Positions 25,857 to 34,728 are shown, numbered from the stretch's first letter. The stretch is DNA of 64,000 bases from Henriciella aquimarina (GCF_002088975.1 NZ_NCST01000038.1:82521-146520); one strand, 5' to 3'. Made by a program: numbers and translations. Notes: generated by a model not told the origin, from the letters alone.

Positions 25857-26723
25857 ATGAACACACCCACCGTTCAGGGGTTCTTCGACGACGCGACGAA
25901 CACGATCAGCTACGTCGTCTGGGACCCGACGACAAACAAGGCCGCCGTGATCGACTCCCTGCTCGATTTCGACCAGGCCTCCGGCCGCACGACCACCGAG
26001 TCCGCCGACCGCCTGATCGCTTTCGTGAAAGAGCAAGGGCTCGAGGTTGAATGGATCGTCGATACCCACGTCCATGCCGACCACCTGACCGCGGCCCCCT
26101 ATATCCGCAGCCAGCTCGGCGGACGCACCGGGATCGGCGAGCACATCTCGACCGTGCAGAAGGTCTTCGGCAAGATCTTCAATGAAGGCCAGGCCTTCCA
26201 CACCGATGGCAGCCAGTTCGACCATCTCTTCAAGGATGGCGAGACCTACAGGATCGGCACGATCGAGGCCAAGGCCATCCATACGCCGGGCCATACCCCG
26301 GCCTGCATGAGCCATCTGATCGGCGACGCCCTCTTTGTTGGCGACACCATCTTCATGCCGGACTTCGGCACCGCCCGCTGTGACTTCCCGGGCGGCGACG
26401 CCGGCACGCTCTACGACTCGATCCAGAAGCTGTTCGCCTTGCCGGACGAGACACGCGTCTTCCTCTGCCATGACTACAAGGCGCCCGGCCGTGACGAGTT
26501 TGTCTGGGAAACGACGATTGGCCAGGAGAAGGCCGAGAACATTCACGTCAAGACCGGCACGACCCGCGAGCAGTTCGTGAAGATGCGCACCGAGCGGGAT
26601 GCGACGCTCGCCATGCCGAAGCTGATCCTGCCCTCCGTGCAGATCAACATGCGCGCCGGCGAGATGCCGCCGCCTGAAGCCAATGGCCAGCGCTACATGA
26701 AGCTGCCCATCAACGCCCTTTAG
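25857..26723 (+). CDS. MBL-fold persulfide dioxygenase (Blh/ETHE1-like)
   Basis: 288 aa. The metal motif DTHVHADH gives His71, His73, Asp75 and His76; other ligands are in HTPGHTPAC, GDTIFMPDFG and LCHDYKAPGRDEF. This pattern is that of Blh/ETHE1-type persulfide dioxygenases, which use one iron to oxidise glutathione persulfide to sulfite. AAGAAGGA precedes the ATG. It sits between the BigR-like repressor and a DUF442-SQR fusion: SQR makes persulfide, this enzyme removes it. The metal and substrate are from family knowledge. Confidence 0.88.
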   Translation: MNTPTVQGFFDDATNTISYVVWDPTTNKAAVIDSLLDFDQASGRTTTESADRLIAFVKEQGLEVEWIVDTHVHADHLTAAPYIRSQLGGRTGIGEHISTVQKVFGKIFNEGQAFHTDGSQFDHLFKDGETYRIGTIEAKAIHTPGHTPACMSHLIGDALFVGDTIFMPDFGTARCDFPGGDAGTLYDSIQKLFALPDETRVFLCHDYKAPGRDEFVWETTIGQEKAENIHVKTGTTREQFVKMRTERDATLAMPKLILPSVQINMRAGEMPPPEANGQRYMKLPINAL

Positions 26724-26756
26724 TCCCACACCAGAAACGCCGGGAGGACCCCTCAA

Positions 26757-28505
26757 ATGGACATCAGGACCATCGCCCCCGATCTGTCGGTATCGCCGCA
26801 GATCACGCCACAGGATGTAGGCGTAGCCGCCTCAAAGGGCTACCGCTCCATCATCATCAACCGGCCGGACCAGGAAAGCAGCGACCAGCCCGATCACACA
26901 GAGATCGAAGCCGCCGCCAGCCGCCATGGTCTGCGTGTCCAATACCTCCCGGTGACGCCCGGCAATATCACCGATGAGGATATTGCCGACTTCTCAGACG
27001 CCATGCGCGAGCTCCCGGCCCCGACGCTGGCCTATTGCCGAACCGGCACCCGATCGGCCAGCCTCTGGGCCCTCTCGCAGGCCGGCCACCTCTCGGTAGA
27101 GGCCATCCTCAAGACCGCCGAAAGCGCGGGATATGACCTTTCCGGGCTGACGCAGCGGCTGACCGCCGCCGAGGCCGGCAGTGGCGTGCGCGCTGCCCCA
27201 CGCGCCTCGCAGACCCATGATGTGCTGATCATCGGCGGCGGTGCGGCCGGCATTTCCACGGCCGCCAGCATTCTCAAGCGCCGCGGCGATGTCGACATCG
27301 CCATCGTCGAGCCCCGCGCCGAACATTACTACCAGCCCGGCTGGACCCTGGTCGGCGGCGGCGTCTTCCAACGCGAGCAGACCGAGCGCAGCATGCAGTC
27401 GCTGATGCCGAAAGGCGTCAAATGGATCCGCACCGCCTGCGAGGGCTTCGAACCGGAGCAGAACCAGGTCGTGCTCGAGGACGGCACGCGCATCGGCTAT
27501 CACATCCTCGTCGTCGCCCCCGGCCTGAAGCTGAACTGGGACGGCATTGAGGGCCTGCGCGACACCCTCGGCAAGAATGGCGTCACCTCGAACTACCTTT
27601 TCGACATGGCGCCCTATACTTGGGAGCTCGTCCAGTCGCTGAAGGGCGGCAAGGCGCTCTTCACCCAGCCGCCCATGCCGATCAAATGCGCCGGCGCCCC
27701 GCAAAAGGCGATGTATCTCGCCTGCGATGCCTGGAAGCGTCGCGGCGTGCTGAAGGATATCGATGTCAGCTTCCACAATGCCGGCGGCGCGCTGTTCGGT
27801 GTGAAGGAATATGTCCCGGCCCTGATGGAATACATCAAAGCTTACGGCATCGACCTTGCCTTCAACCAGACGCTGGTAGCCATTGACGGCCCGGCGAAGA
27901 AAGCCTGGTTCGATGTCAAGGATGCCGACGGCAACGTTACCCGCCAGGAGCAGGGCTTCGACATGATCCATGTCTGCCCGCCCCAGACCGCGCAGGACTT
28001 CGTCGCCCGGAGCCCGCTCGCCAATGAGGCCGGCTGGGTCGATGTCGACGCCGAGACACTGCAGCACAATCAGTACGGAAACATCTTCTCGCTGGGCGAT
28101 GCCGGTTCGACGCCGAATGCGAAAACCGCCGCCGCCGTGCGCAAGCAAGCCCCGGTCGCCGCGCACAACGTGCTCTGCGCCCTTGATGGCAAGGCGCCCA
28201 CCGCCGTCTATAGCGGCTATGGCTCCTGCCCGCTGACGGTCGAACGCGGCAAGATCGTGCTCGCGGAATTCGGCTATGGCGGCAAACTCGAACCGTCGCT
28301 TCCGAAATGGCTCATCAATGGCGAGAAACCGACCCGCGCGGCCTGGTTCCTCAAGGAGAAGATGCTGCCGAACATCTATTTCGACATGATGCTGAAGGGC
28401 AAGGAGACGCTGGTGAAGCCGAAAGTGCTACCGCACCGCCCGGCCGCGCACGAGGCCCAGGAGGCCTGCGACTTCAGCGATAGCAACAAGAACAAGGCCG
28501 CCTGA
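26757..28505 (+). CDS. DUF442 (TIGR01244) sulfurtransferase-like domain fused to type II SQR
   Basis: 582 aa in two parts. Residues 1-about 130 are a TIGR01244/DUF442 phosphatase-fold domain with the active-site loop YCRTGTRS (Cys94). From about 152 the FAD Rossmann motif DVLIIGGGAAGIS begins a flavoprotein like mitochondrial SQOR, with Cys311 (IKCAGAPQKAM) and Cys407 (HVCPPQTAQ) as likely redox cysteines. The fusion could oxidise sulfide and hand the sulfane sulfur to the DUF442 domain. The same fusion is known in other bacteria; DUF442 is also fused to MBL in Blh-type proteins. GGGAGGA precedes the ATG; 33 bp after the dioxygenase gene. Confidence 0.88.
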   Translation: MDIRTIAPDLSVSPQITPQDVGVAASKGYRSIIINRPDQESSDQPDHTEIEAAASRHGLRVQYLPVTPGNITDEDIADFSDAMRELPAPTLAYCRTGTRSASLWALSQAGHLSVEAILKTAESAGYDLSGLTQRLTAAEAGSGVRAAPRASQTHDVLIIGGGAAGISTAASILKRRGDVDIAIVEPRAEHYYQPGWTLVGGGVFQREQTERSMQSLMPKGVKWIRTACEGFEPEQNQVVLEDGTRIGYHILVVAPGLKLNWDGIEGLRDTLGKNGVTSNYLFDMAPYTWELVQSLKGGKALFTQPPMPIKCAGAPQKAMYLACDAWKRRGVLKDIDVSFHNAGGALFGVKEYVPALMEYIKAYGIDLAFNQTLVAIDGPAKKAWFDVKDADGNVTRQEQGFDMIHVCPPQTAQDFVARSPLANEAGWVDVDAETLQHNQYGNIFSLGDAGSTPNAKTAAAVRKQAPVAAHNVLCALDGKAPTAVYSGYGSCPLTVERGKIVLAEFGYGGKLEPSLPKWLINGEKPTRAAWFLKEKMLPNIYFDMMLKGKETLVKPKVLPHRPAAHEAQEACDFSDSNKNKAA

Positions 28506-28527
28506 GCGGGCGTAGAGGCAAGAGCAC

Positions 28528-30339
28528 ATGTCATTCCGGCCATCGAAATATTTCCCCATTCTGGAATGGGGCCGGGAATACCGGCGCGAGACGCTGATCA
28601 ATGACCTGATCGCTGCGGTCATCGTCACGATCATGCTGATCCCGCAATCGCTGGCCTATGCCATGCTGGCCGGCCTGCCGCCGCAGGTCGGTCTCTATGC
28701 CTCCATCCTGCCGCTGGTGGCCTATGCCGTCTTCGGCACAAGCCGCACGCTGGCCGTCGGCCCGGTGGCCATCCTGTCTCTGATGACAGCGGCTGCCGCC
28801 GGCAAGATCGCCGCGCAAGGCTCGGACGCCTATATCCAGGCGGCCGTCATCCTGGCGCTGCTCTCCGGGGCCATCCTCTTTATCCTCGGCATCTTCAGGA
28901 TGGGATTTCTCGCGAACTTCCTGAGCCACCCGGTCATCTCCGGCTTCATCACGGCGTCGGGCATCATCATCGCCGCCTCGCAGCTGAAGCACATTCTCGG
29001 CATCGATGCCGGCGGGCATAACCTCTTCGAGATCCTCGTTGAGCTCGGCCGTCATATCGGGGAAACGAACATTCCGACGCTGATCATCGGCGTGGCCTCG
29101 CTCGCCTTCCTCTTCTCGGCGCGAAAATACCTGAAGCCTATGCTGCGCGGGATCGGCCTCTCCGAAAAAGCCGCCACCATCGCGACACGCACCGGCCCGG
29201 TCTTCGCCGTCGTCGCCAGCATCCTCGCCGTCGCGCTTCTGCGTCTCGACGAGGACGGCGTGCGCATCCTGCATGACGTGCCGCGCAACCTGCCGGCCAT
29301 CGGCCTGCCCGCCTTCGACCATGACATCTGGCTGCAGCTGCTTGGCTCGGCCGCCCTGATCAGCCTGATCGGCTTTGTCGAGTCGGTCTCTGTTGCGCAG
29401 ACCCTGGCGGCCAAGCGGCGCCAGCGTGTCGATCCCAACCAGGAGTTGATCGGGCTCGGTGCCGCCAGCATGTCGGCCGGCATTTCGAGCGGCTATCCCG
29501 TGACCGGCGGCCTCGCCCGCTCGGCGGTCAACTTCGATGCCGGGGCCGAGACACCGGCCGCCGGTGCCTTCACCGCCGTCGGCATCGCGCTCGCAACACT
29601 GTTCCTGACGCCCTATCTCTACTTCCTGCCGCAGGCCGTACTGGCTGCGACCATCATCGTGGCCGTCCTGTCACTGGTCGACCTGAAGGCGATCCGGCAG
29701 GTCTGGGCCTATTCGCGCTCGGACTTCGCGGCCATGGCAGCGACCATTATCGTCACCCTCTTCTCCGGCGTGGAGCTTGGCGTGACCATCGGCGTGGCCC
29801 TGTCGCTCTTCCTGCACCTCTACAATACCAGCCGGCCGCATTTCGCCCTCGTCGGCCAGGTGCCGGGGACACACCATTTCCGGAACGTGAACCGCCACGA
29901 AGTGGTTACTTCCGACAAGGTGCTGACCATCCGCATCGACGAAAGCCTCTATTTCGCCAATGCGCGCTTCCTGGAAGACACCGTCTACTGCGTGCTCGGC
30001 AACCGGCCGGACCTGAAGCATCTGATCCTGATGTGCCCGGCGGTAAACCGGATCGATGCCAGCGGGCTTGAAAGCCTGGAAGCGATCAATCAGCGCCTGA
30101 AAGAGGCCGGCGTCACGCTGCACCTCTCCGAAGTCAAAGGGCCTGTCATGGACCGGCTGAAGCGCACCCATTTCCTCGAGGAGCTGACCGGCAAGGTCTA
30201 CCTCCACCAGTACGAGGCCATCCAGGACCTCGACACCGACTGCGCCAGATCAGCCTTCGAGAAGAGCGCGCCGACAACGATGCCGGCCGACTCGCCCTGC
30301 CCGTCACAGAAACTCGCCGGCCTGGACCCTCAGCGATGA
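28528..30339 (+). CDS. SulP-family anion permease with STAS domain
   Basis: 603 aa SLC26/SulP transporter. The signature region VTIMLIPQSLAYAMLAGLPP followed by GLYASILPL, then PVTGGLARSAVNFDAGAETP, is typical. About ten to twelve hydrophobic segments are visible up to residue 430. The C-terminal STAS domain has LILMCPAVNRIDASGLESLE. In this operon it probably exports or imports sulfate, sulfite or bicarbonate; export of sulfite/sulfate made by persulfide oxidation is a fair inference. Starts 22 bp after the fusion gene stop, weak ribosome site. Confidence 0.9.
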   Translation: MSFRPSKYFPILEWGREYRRETLINDLIAAVIVTIMLIPQSLAYAMLAGLPPQVGLYASILPLVAYAVFGTSRTLAVGPVAILSLMTAAAAGKIAAQGSDAYIQAAVILALLSGAILFILGIFRMGFLANFLSHPVISGFITASGIIIAASQLKHILGIDAGGHNLFEILVELGRHIGETNIPTLIIGVASLAFLFSARKYLKPMLRGIGLSEKAATIATRTGPVFAVVASILAVALLRLDEDGVRILHDVPRNLPAIGLPAFDHDIWLQLLGSAALISLIGFVESVSVAQTLAAKRRQRVDPNQELIGLGAASMSAGISSGYPVTGGLARSAVNFDAGAETPAAGAFTAVGIALATLFLTPYLYFLPQAVLAATIIVAVLSLVDLKAIRQVWAYSRSDFAAMAATIIVTLFSGVELGVTIGVALSLFLHLYNTSRPHFALVGQVPGTHHFRNVNRHEVVTSDKVLTIRIDESLYFANARFLEDTVYCVLGNRPDLKHLILMCPAVNRIDASGLESLEAINQRLKEAGVTLHLSEVKGPVMDRLKRTHFLEELTGKVYLHQYEAIQDLDTDCARSAFEKSAPTTMPADSPCPSQKLAGLDPQR

Positions 30340-30387
30340 GGCAAACCAGGCCGCAAACCCGCCCCTGAAGAAAGGAGCTTCCCTCTC

Positions 30388-31761
30388 ATGTTCCTGAAAC
30401 AGATCAAGACAGATGGCCTTGCCCATTTCTCCTACATCATCGGCGATGGCAGCCTCGCCGCCGTCATCGACCCCCGGCGCGACATCGAGGTCTACCTCGA
30501 GACCGCGCGCGCGAATGGCGTGCGCATCGCCCACATCTTCGAAACCCACCGCAATGAGGACCTCGTCTCGGGCGCCTGCGCCCTGGCAGAGATCACCGGC
30601 GCCAAGGTCTATCACGGTCCGAATGCCGCCGATGACATCACCTATGCCGAGACGGTGAAAGAGGGTTTCTCCGTCGACCTAGGCGCCCTCAAGCTCGAGG
30701 TGATGGAAACGCCCGGCCACACCGACGACTCCATCTCCATCGCCATTTACGACACCGCCTATCCCGACGGTGCCGCCGGCGTCTTTACCGGGGATGCGCT
30801 CTTCGTCGGGGATGTCGGACGCACCGACTTCTATCCCGACCGCCCGGAAGAAGTCGCCGGCAAGCTCTATGACAGCCTGCAGAAGCTGGTCAGCCTCGGC
30901 GACCAGACGATCCTCTATCCGGCCCACGGGGCCGGCTCGGCCTGTGGTGCCGGCATGGCCGACCGCGAATTCTCGACCATCGGGCATGAGCGCAAGAACA
31001 ATCCCCGCCTCAAGATCTCCAGCCGCGAGGCCTTCATCGAGGCCAAGGTCAACGAGCACCACTACCAGCCGCCCTATTTCAAGTTGATGGAACAGCTGAA
31101 CCTGTCGGGCGCGCCGGCCTGCACCGCGCCGGCCCCGCTGAAGGTCCTGCCGCTTGGCGAGCTGCGCAAGGCCCAGCCCGACCACATGCTCGATGTCCGC
31201 CCCATCACCTCGCACCTTGGCGGCCATGTCGCGGCGAGCCAGGCCCTGCCCGTCTCGATGATCACAGCCTTCGGCGGCTGGTTCCTCGGACGCGATGACA
31301 AGATCGGCCTGATCGCGGAGTCCGTCGGCGAGGCCGAAGCCGCCGCCCGGCACCTTTGCCGCATCGGCTTCGACAATATCGTCGGCGCCGCGCTGGCCCC
31401 GGTCGGCATGGCCGCCGGCGGTGAAAAGCTCGCCAGCATCCCGCTTGTCGACACCGAAGAGGTCGCCGCCCGCCTGAAAGCCGGCGACGCCGACTGGGCG
31501 CTGCTCGATGTCCGCTCGATCGAGGAATTCGAAGGCGGGCACATCCCCGGCTCGAAGCATCTCTATGCCGGCGACGTCATGGCAGGCTGCGACGGACCGG
31601 ACCTGCCGGCCCGCACCACCGTGATGTGCGGCAGCGGCGCCCGCGCCACCCTCGCCGCCTCGGCCCTCAAGCGCTGCGGTCACACGGGCGTGGATGTCTT
31701 CATGGGCTCCTACCAAGCCTGGACGGCAGACGGCCGCGAGACAGAAAGCGGCGGCGGCTGA
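30388..31761 (+). CDS. MBL-fold/rhodanese fusion with altered metal motif
   Basis: 457 aa: an MBL domain (1-about 245) then two rhodanese domains. The first metal motif reads ETHRNEDL (His54, Asn56, Asp58) where true dioxygenases have HxHxDH; the other ligand motifs remain (TPGHTDDS, FTGDALFVGD, YPAHGAGS). The first rhodanese (MLDVRPITSHLGGHV) has no catalytic Cys, the second has VMCGSGARA. Persulfide dioxygenase-rhodanese fusions convert persulfides to sulfite/thiosulfate. The HxN change also occurs in other members of this subfamily as I recall, so activity may differ from ETHE1. AAGAAAGGAG precedes the start. Confidence 0.85.
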   Translation: MFLKQIKTDGLAHFSYIIGDGSLAAVIDPRRDIEVYLETARANGVRIAHIFETHRNEDLVSGACALAEITGAKVYHGPNAADDITYAETVKEGFSVDLGALKLEVMETPGHTDDSISIAIYDTAYPDGAAGVFTGDALFVGDVGRTDFYPDRPEEVAGKLYDSLQKLVSLGDQTILYPAHGAGSACGAGMADREFSTIGHERKNNPRLKISSREAFIEAKVNEHHYQPPYFKLMEQLNLSGAPACTAPAPLKVLPLGELRKAQPDHMLDVRPITSHLGGHVAASQALPVSMITAFGGWFLGRDDKIGLIAESVGEAEAAARHLCRIGFDNIVGAALAPVGMAAGGEKLASIPLVDTEEVAARLKAGDADWALLDVRSIEEFEGGHIPGSKHLYAGDVMAGCDGPDLPARTTVMCGSGARATLAASALKRCGHTGVDVFMGSYQAWTADGRETESGGG

Positions 31762-31815
31762 CCCGCGAGCAATCGAGTTTCCTCCTGACGACACAACATA
31801 AGAAAGGACCGTGTC

Positions 31816-32445
31816 ATGTCTCTCAGAATTGGCGATACAGCCCCTGACTTCACCATCCCGACCTCGAAGGGCGATCTCTCCTTCCATGAGTGGGCCGGCG
31901 ACAGCTGGGTCTTCCTGTTCAGCCACCCGGCCGATTTCACCCCGGTCTGCACGACCGAGATGGGCCGCACCGCCCAGCTGGCCGAAGCCTTTGCCAAGCG
32001 CAATGTGAAGCCGCTCGGCCTGTCGACCGACTCTGTGGACGACCACATCAAGTGGATCGATGACGTCAACGACACGCAGAACACCGACCTGACCTTCCCG
32101 ATCATTGCCGACACCGAGCACAAGGTCGCCCAGGCCTATGACATGATCCATCCGGGTGAGAGTGAAACCGCTGCCGTGCGCTCGGTCTTCATCATCGACC
32201 CGGAGAAGAAGATCCGCCTCACCATGACCTATCCGATGAGCGTCGGCCGGAACTTCGACGAGATCCTGCGCGTCATCGATGCGCTCCAGACCGGCGACAA
32301 GTACAAGGTCGCCACGCCGGCCGACTGGCTGCCGGGCAAGAAGGTGATCATTCCGCCGTCGGTGACGAATGAGACCGCCCGCACCATGTTCCCGCAAGGC
32401 TGGGACGAGGTCCGTCCGTATCTGCGCCTGACCGAGGTCAAATAG
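31816..32445 (+). CDS. 1-Cys peroxiredoxin (Prx6 family)
   Basis: 209 aa, with a single cysteine in the whole protein: the peroxidatic one in SHPADFTPVCT. The C-terminal Prx6 domain has RLTMTYPMSVGRNFDEILRV and PADWLPGKKVIIPPSV. Prx6-type enzymes reduce peroxides with an external thiol. AAGAAAGGA precedes the ATG. Last gene of the sulfide cluster, followed by a strong terminator. It resembles the 24778 gene, but that one has an extra N-terminal extension and a second Cys. Confidence 0.93.
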   Translation: MSLRIGDTAPDFTIPTSKGDLSFHEWAGDSWVFLFSHPADFTPVCTTEMGRTAQLAEAFAKRNVKPLGLSTDSVDDHIKWIDDVNDTQNTDLTFPIIADTEHKVAQAYDMIHPGESETAAVRSVFIIDPEKKIRLTMTYPMSVGRNFDEILRVIDALQTGDKYKVATPADWLPGKKVIIPPSVTNETARTMFPQGWDEVRPYLRLTEVK

Positions 32446-32462
32446 CGCAGGCTACCGAATGG

Positions 32463-32482
32463 CCGGGCTTGCGAAGGCCCGG
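32463..32482. terminator. GC-rich hairpin between peroxiredoxin and feoB
   Basis: CCGGGC (32463-32468) and GCCCGG (32477-32482) with loop TTGCGAAG, in the short convergent gap. There is no U-run directly after it; it may act with the stronger hairpin just downstream. Confidence 0.45.
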
Positions 32483-32493
32483 TCATCACCCCT

Positions 32494-32522
32494 GGGGCGC
32501 GAGAGCACGCGCCCCTTTTTTT
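32494..32522 (+). terminator. Strong intrinsic terminator of the sulfide operon
   Basis: GGGGCGCG (32494-32501), loop AGAGCA, CGCGCCCC (32508-32515), then seven T. A perfect 8-bp GC stem followed by a T-run. It ends the rightward cluster before the convergent feoB gene. Confidence 0.92.
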
Positions 32523-32537
32523 GTCCGCTGAAAGGGC

Positions 32538-34418
32538 TCAGACCAGCGCGCTGGCGATCCAGTAGGTCGCGCCCGCCGCGATATAGGCCAACCCGAGCAG
32601 GTAGGCGAAGCCGAAGCCTGTCCACGCCCAGCTATTGGTTTCCCGGCGCATGGTGGCCAGCGTCGCGAAACATTGCGGGGCGAAGACATACCAGGCGATG
32701 AAGGCGAGCCCCGTGGGCAGGCTCCAGGCATTCTGCAGCACCGCCGCCAGACCCTGGATATTCTCTTCCCCGCCCTGCACGGCATAGACGGTGCCCAGTG
32801 CGCCAACCGCGACTTCACGCGCGGCAAAGCCGGGAATAAGCGCAATCGCGATTTCCAGGTTGAAACCGATGGGCGCCAGGATGGGCTCGATCAGCGCACC
32901 GATCTGGCCGGCAAAGGTCTCGCGCAAGCTGCCGGCACTGGCCGGATAACTCGCCAGGAACCAGAGGCCGATTGAGGTCGCGAGGATAATCGTCCCGGCC
33001 CGGCGCAGGAAGGCGCTCGCGCGCATCCAGAGCCCGGCGAAGAAATCCCCAGCATTCGGCACCTTGTAGCTCGGCAGCTCCAGGATCAGCGGCTGCACGC
33101 CGCCCGCCGTCAGCGTGCGTTTCAGCACGAAAGCCACCGTGACCCCGCTGATGACGGCAAACATGTAGAGCCCGAACATGACCAGTCCCTGCAGCCCGAA
33201 CGGGCCGACCGAGGTGGGCGGGATGAAGGCGGCAATCAGCAGCGTGTAGACCGGCAGCCGCGCCGAACAGGTCATCAGCGGCGCGATCAGGATGGTGGTG
33301 ATCCGATCGCGCTCCGAGCCGATCACGCGGGCCGCCATGATGCCGGGAATGGCGCAGGCAAAGCTCGACAGGAGCGGTATGAAGGCCCGGCCGTTCAGCC
33401 CGACCCGCATCATCAGCTCGTCCATCAGGAAAGCCGCGCGCGCCATATAGCCCGAGGCTTCCAGCAGCAGGATGAAGCTGAACAGGATGACGATCTGCGG
33501 CAGGAAGACAATGACACTGCCGACCCCGGCAATGATGCCGTCGGTCAGCAGGTCGGCCAGCCAGCCCTCCGGCAGCAGCGTGGCGACACTGGTCTGCAGC
33601 AGCCCCATGCCGGCCTCGATGCCGTCCATGAGCGGCGTCGCCCAGGAGAACACCGCCTGGAAGACGAGAAAGAGCAGACTGAACAGGATCAGCGGGCCGG
33701 CGAAGGGATGCAGCAGGACCCGGTCCAGCTTGCGGGTCATCATATTGCCAAGCGGCTCGGACACGATCGCCGCCTTCGCCATGCGCCGGGCCTCGGCCTG
33801 CAGCGTCTTGAGCGGGATGGTCTCGTCCAGATTCGGGCGGGCGGACTCCAGGTCATCCAGCCGCGCCTCGACCTCCTCGACAAGGGCGGCCCGTCCAGCC
33901 GAACGCGTCGCCCGGCAGGCCACGACCGGCACGCCAATCTCACGCGAGAGAGCGTCGAGATCGAATTCGAGGCCGTCGCGTTCGGCGAGGTCGATCATGT
34001 TGACGACCACGATCATGGGCAGGCCGAATTCGCGCGCCTGCAGCACGGTGTGCAAATGGGTCCTGAGCGTCGCCGCCTCGACGAGGACGAGCAGAAGGTC
34101 GGGGCGCGAGACGGTCGCACTTTGCCCGCCAATGACCTCGAGCGCGACATCGGCATCCTTGCTGCGCGAGGCGGTGCCGTAAATGCCGGGCAGATCGTAC
34201 AGGGTGATCTCGCGGCCAGAGGGCAGCGTCATGGCGCCCGCGCGGACCTCCACCGTCGCGCCCGGATAGTTGGCGACTTTCGAGCGACCGCCCGTCAGCC
34301 CGTTGAACAGGGTGGACTTGCCGCAATTGGGCGGCCCGACGAGCGCCACCATACGGCGCGTTCCCGCTTCAGCCGCCGGTTGCTCTTCCCGGGTGCGATC
34401 GTCAGCCAGCACCGTCAT
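32538..34418 (-). CDS. feoB: Ferrous iron transport protein B
   Basis: 626 aa inner-membrane Fe(II) importer. The N-terminal G domain has GPPNCGKST (residues 28-36), YPGATVE, DLPG and the FeoB-type VVNMIDLAE. Then come Gate regions: SFACAIPGIMAARVI and CSARLPVYTLLIAAFIP (cysteine in the conserved pore region), with about eight helices. It is shorter than E. coli FeoB (773 aa), a common compact form. Starts overlapping the feoA stop by 4 bp. Upstream control elements (FNR-type and Fur-like boxes) lie before feoA. No feoC follows. Confidence 0.93.
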   Translation of the reverse strand: MTVLADDRTREEQPAAEAGTRRMVALVGPPNCGKSTLFNGLTGGRSKVANYPGATVEVRAGAMTLPSGREITLYDLPGIYGTASRSKDADVALEVIGGQSATVSRPDLLLVLVEAATLRTHLHTVLQAREFGLPMIVVVNMIDLAERDGLEFDLDALSREIGVPVVACRATRSAGRAALVEEVEARLDDLESARPNLDETIPLKTLQAEARRMAKAAIVSEPLGNMMTRKLDRVLLHPFAGPLILFSLLFLVFQAVFSWATPLMDGIEAGMGLLQTSVATLLPEGWLADLLTDGIIAGVGSVIVFLPQIVILFSFILLLEASGYMARAAFLMDELMMRVGLNGRAFIPLLSSFACAIPGIMAARVIGSERDRITTILIAPLMTCSARLPVYTLLIAAFIPPTSVGPFGLQGLVMFGLYMFAVISGVTVAFVLKRTLTAGGVQPLILELPSYKVPNAGDFFAGLWMRASAFLRRAGTIILATSIGLWFLASYPASAGSLRETFAGQIGALIEPILAPIGFNLEIAIALIPGFAAREVAVGALGTVYAVQGGEENIQGLAAVLQNAWSLPTGLAFIAWYVFAPQCFATLATMRRETNSWAWTGFGFAYLLGLAYIAAGATYWIASALV

Positions 34419-34648
34419 TCTGCCAGCTCGATCGTGATGGCCCGGGCCTCATCGAGGCGCAGCGCCACCAGCGTCTCGTTCAGACGGAAGCAGAGTGGCC
34501 GGCGGCCGAGCGGGCCGGTGTGCATGAGCTCAACCGTATCGCGCTCGGCAAACCCGATCTCGCGCAGCGCCATTTCAAGCAGGGCATCGGTGTCGGAAAT
34601 GGCGACAATGGTGGCCGGTTGGCCGAAGGTGAGGCTGTCGAGTGTCAC
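34415..34648 (-). CDS. feoA: Ferrous iron transport protein A
   Basis: 77 aa SH3-like FeoA protein. ALLEMALREIGFAERDTVELM and GPLGRRPLCFRLNETLVALRL are the usual FeoA pattern; it supports FeoB at the cytosolic side. A GTG start at 34648 is used; no good ribosome site is visible, so the exact start is uncertain. Its stop overlaps the feoB ATG. Confidence 0.9.
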   Translation of the reverse strand: MTLDSLTFGQPATIVAISDTDALLEMALREIGFAERDTVELMHTGPLGRRPLCFRLNETLVALRLDEARAITIELAE

Positions 34649-34672
34649 GGTAAGGATGGCCCATTTATTCGT

Positions 34673-34686
34673 TTGAAGACGGTCAA
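34673..34686. promoter_or_regulatory. FNR/FixK-type box upstream of feoAB
   Basis: TTGA-AGACGG-TCAA, a perfect TTGA-N6-TCAA inverted repeat, 25 bp before the feoA start. Anaerobic or micro-oxic control of Fe(II) import by FNR-like proteins is well known. The FixK-like protein at 18663 is a candidate. Confidence 0.6.
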
Positions 34687-34707
34687 GACTCTACAAGAAA
34701 ATATATC

Positions 34708-34728
34708 TGCAAATAGTTCTTATTTACA
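34708..34728. promoter_or_regulatory. Fur-like box upstream of feoAB
   Basis: TGCAAATA (34708-34715), GTTCT, TATTTACA (34721-34728): an inverted repeat with one mismatch out of eight. It shares TGCAAATA, TC and ATT at matching positions with the box at 5894-5918 before the TonB receptor. Iron repression of feoAB by Fur is the expected role. Confidence 0.6.
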
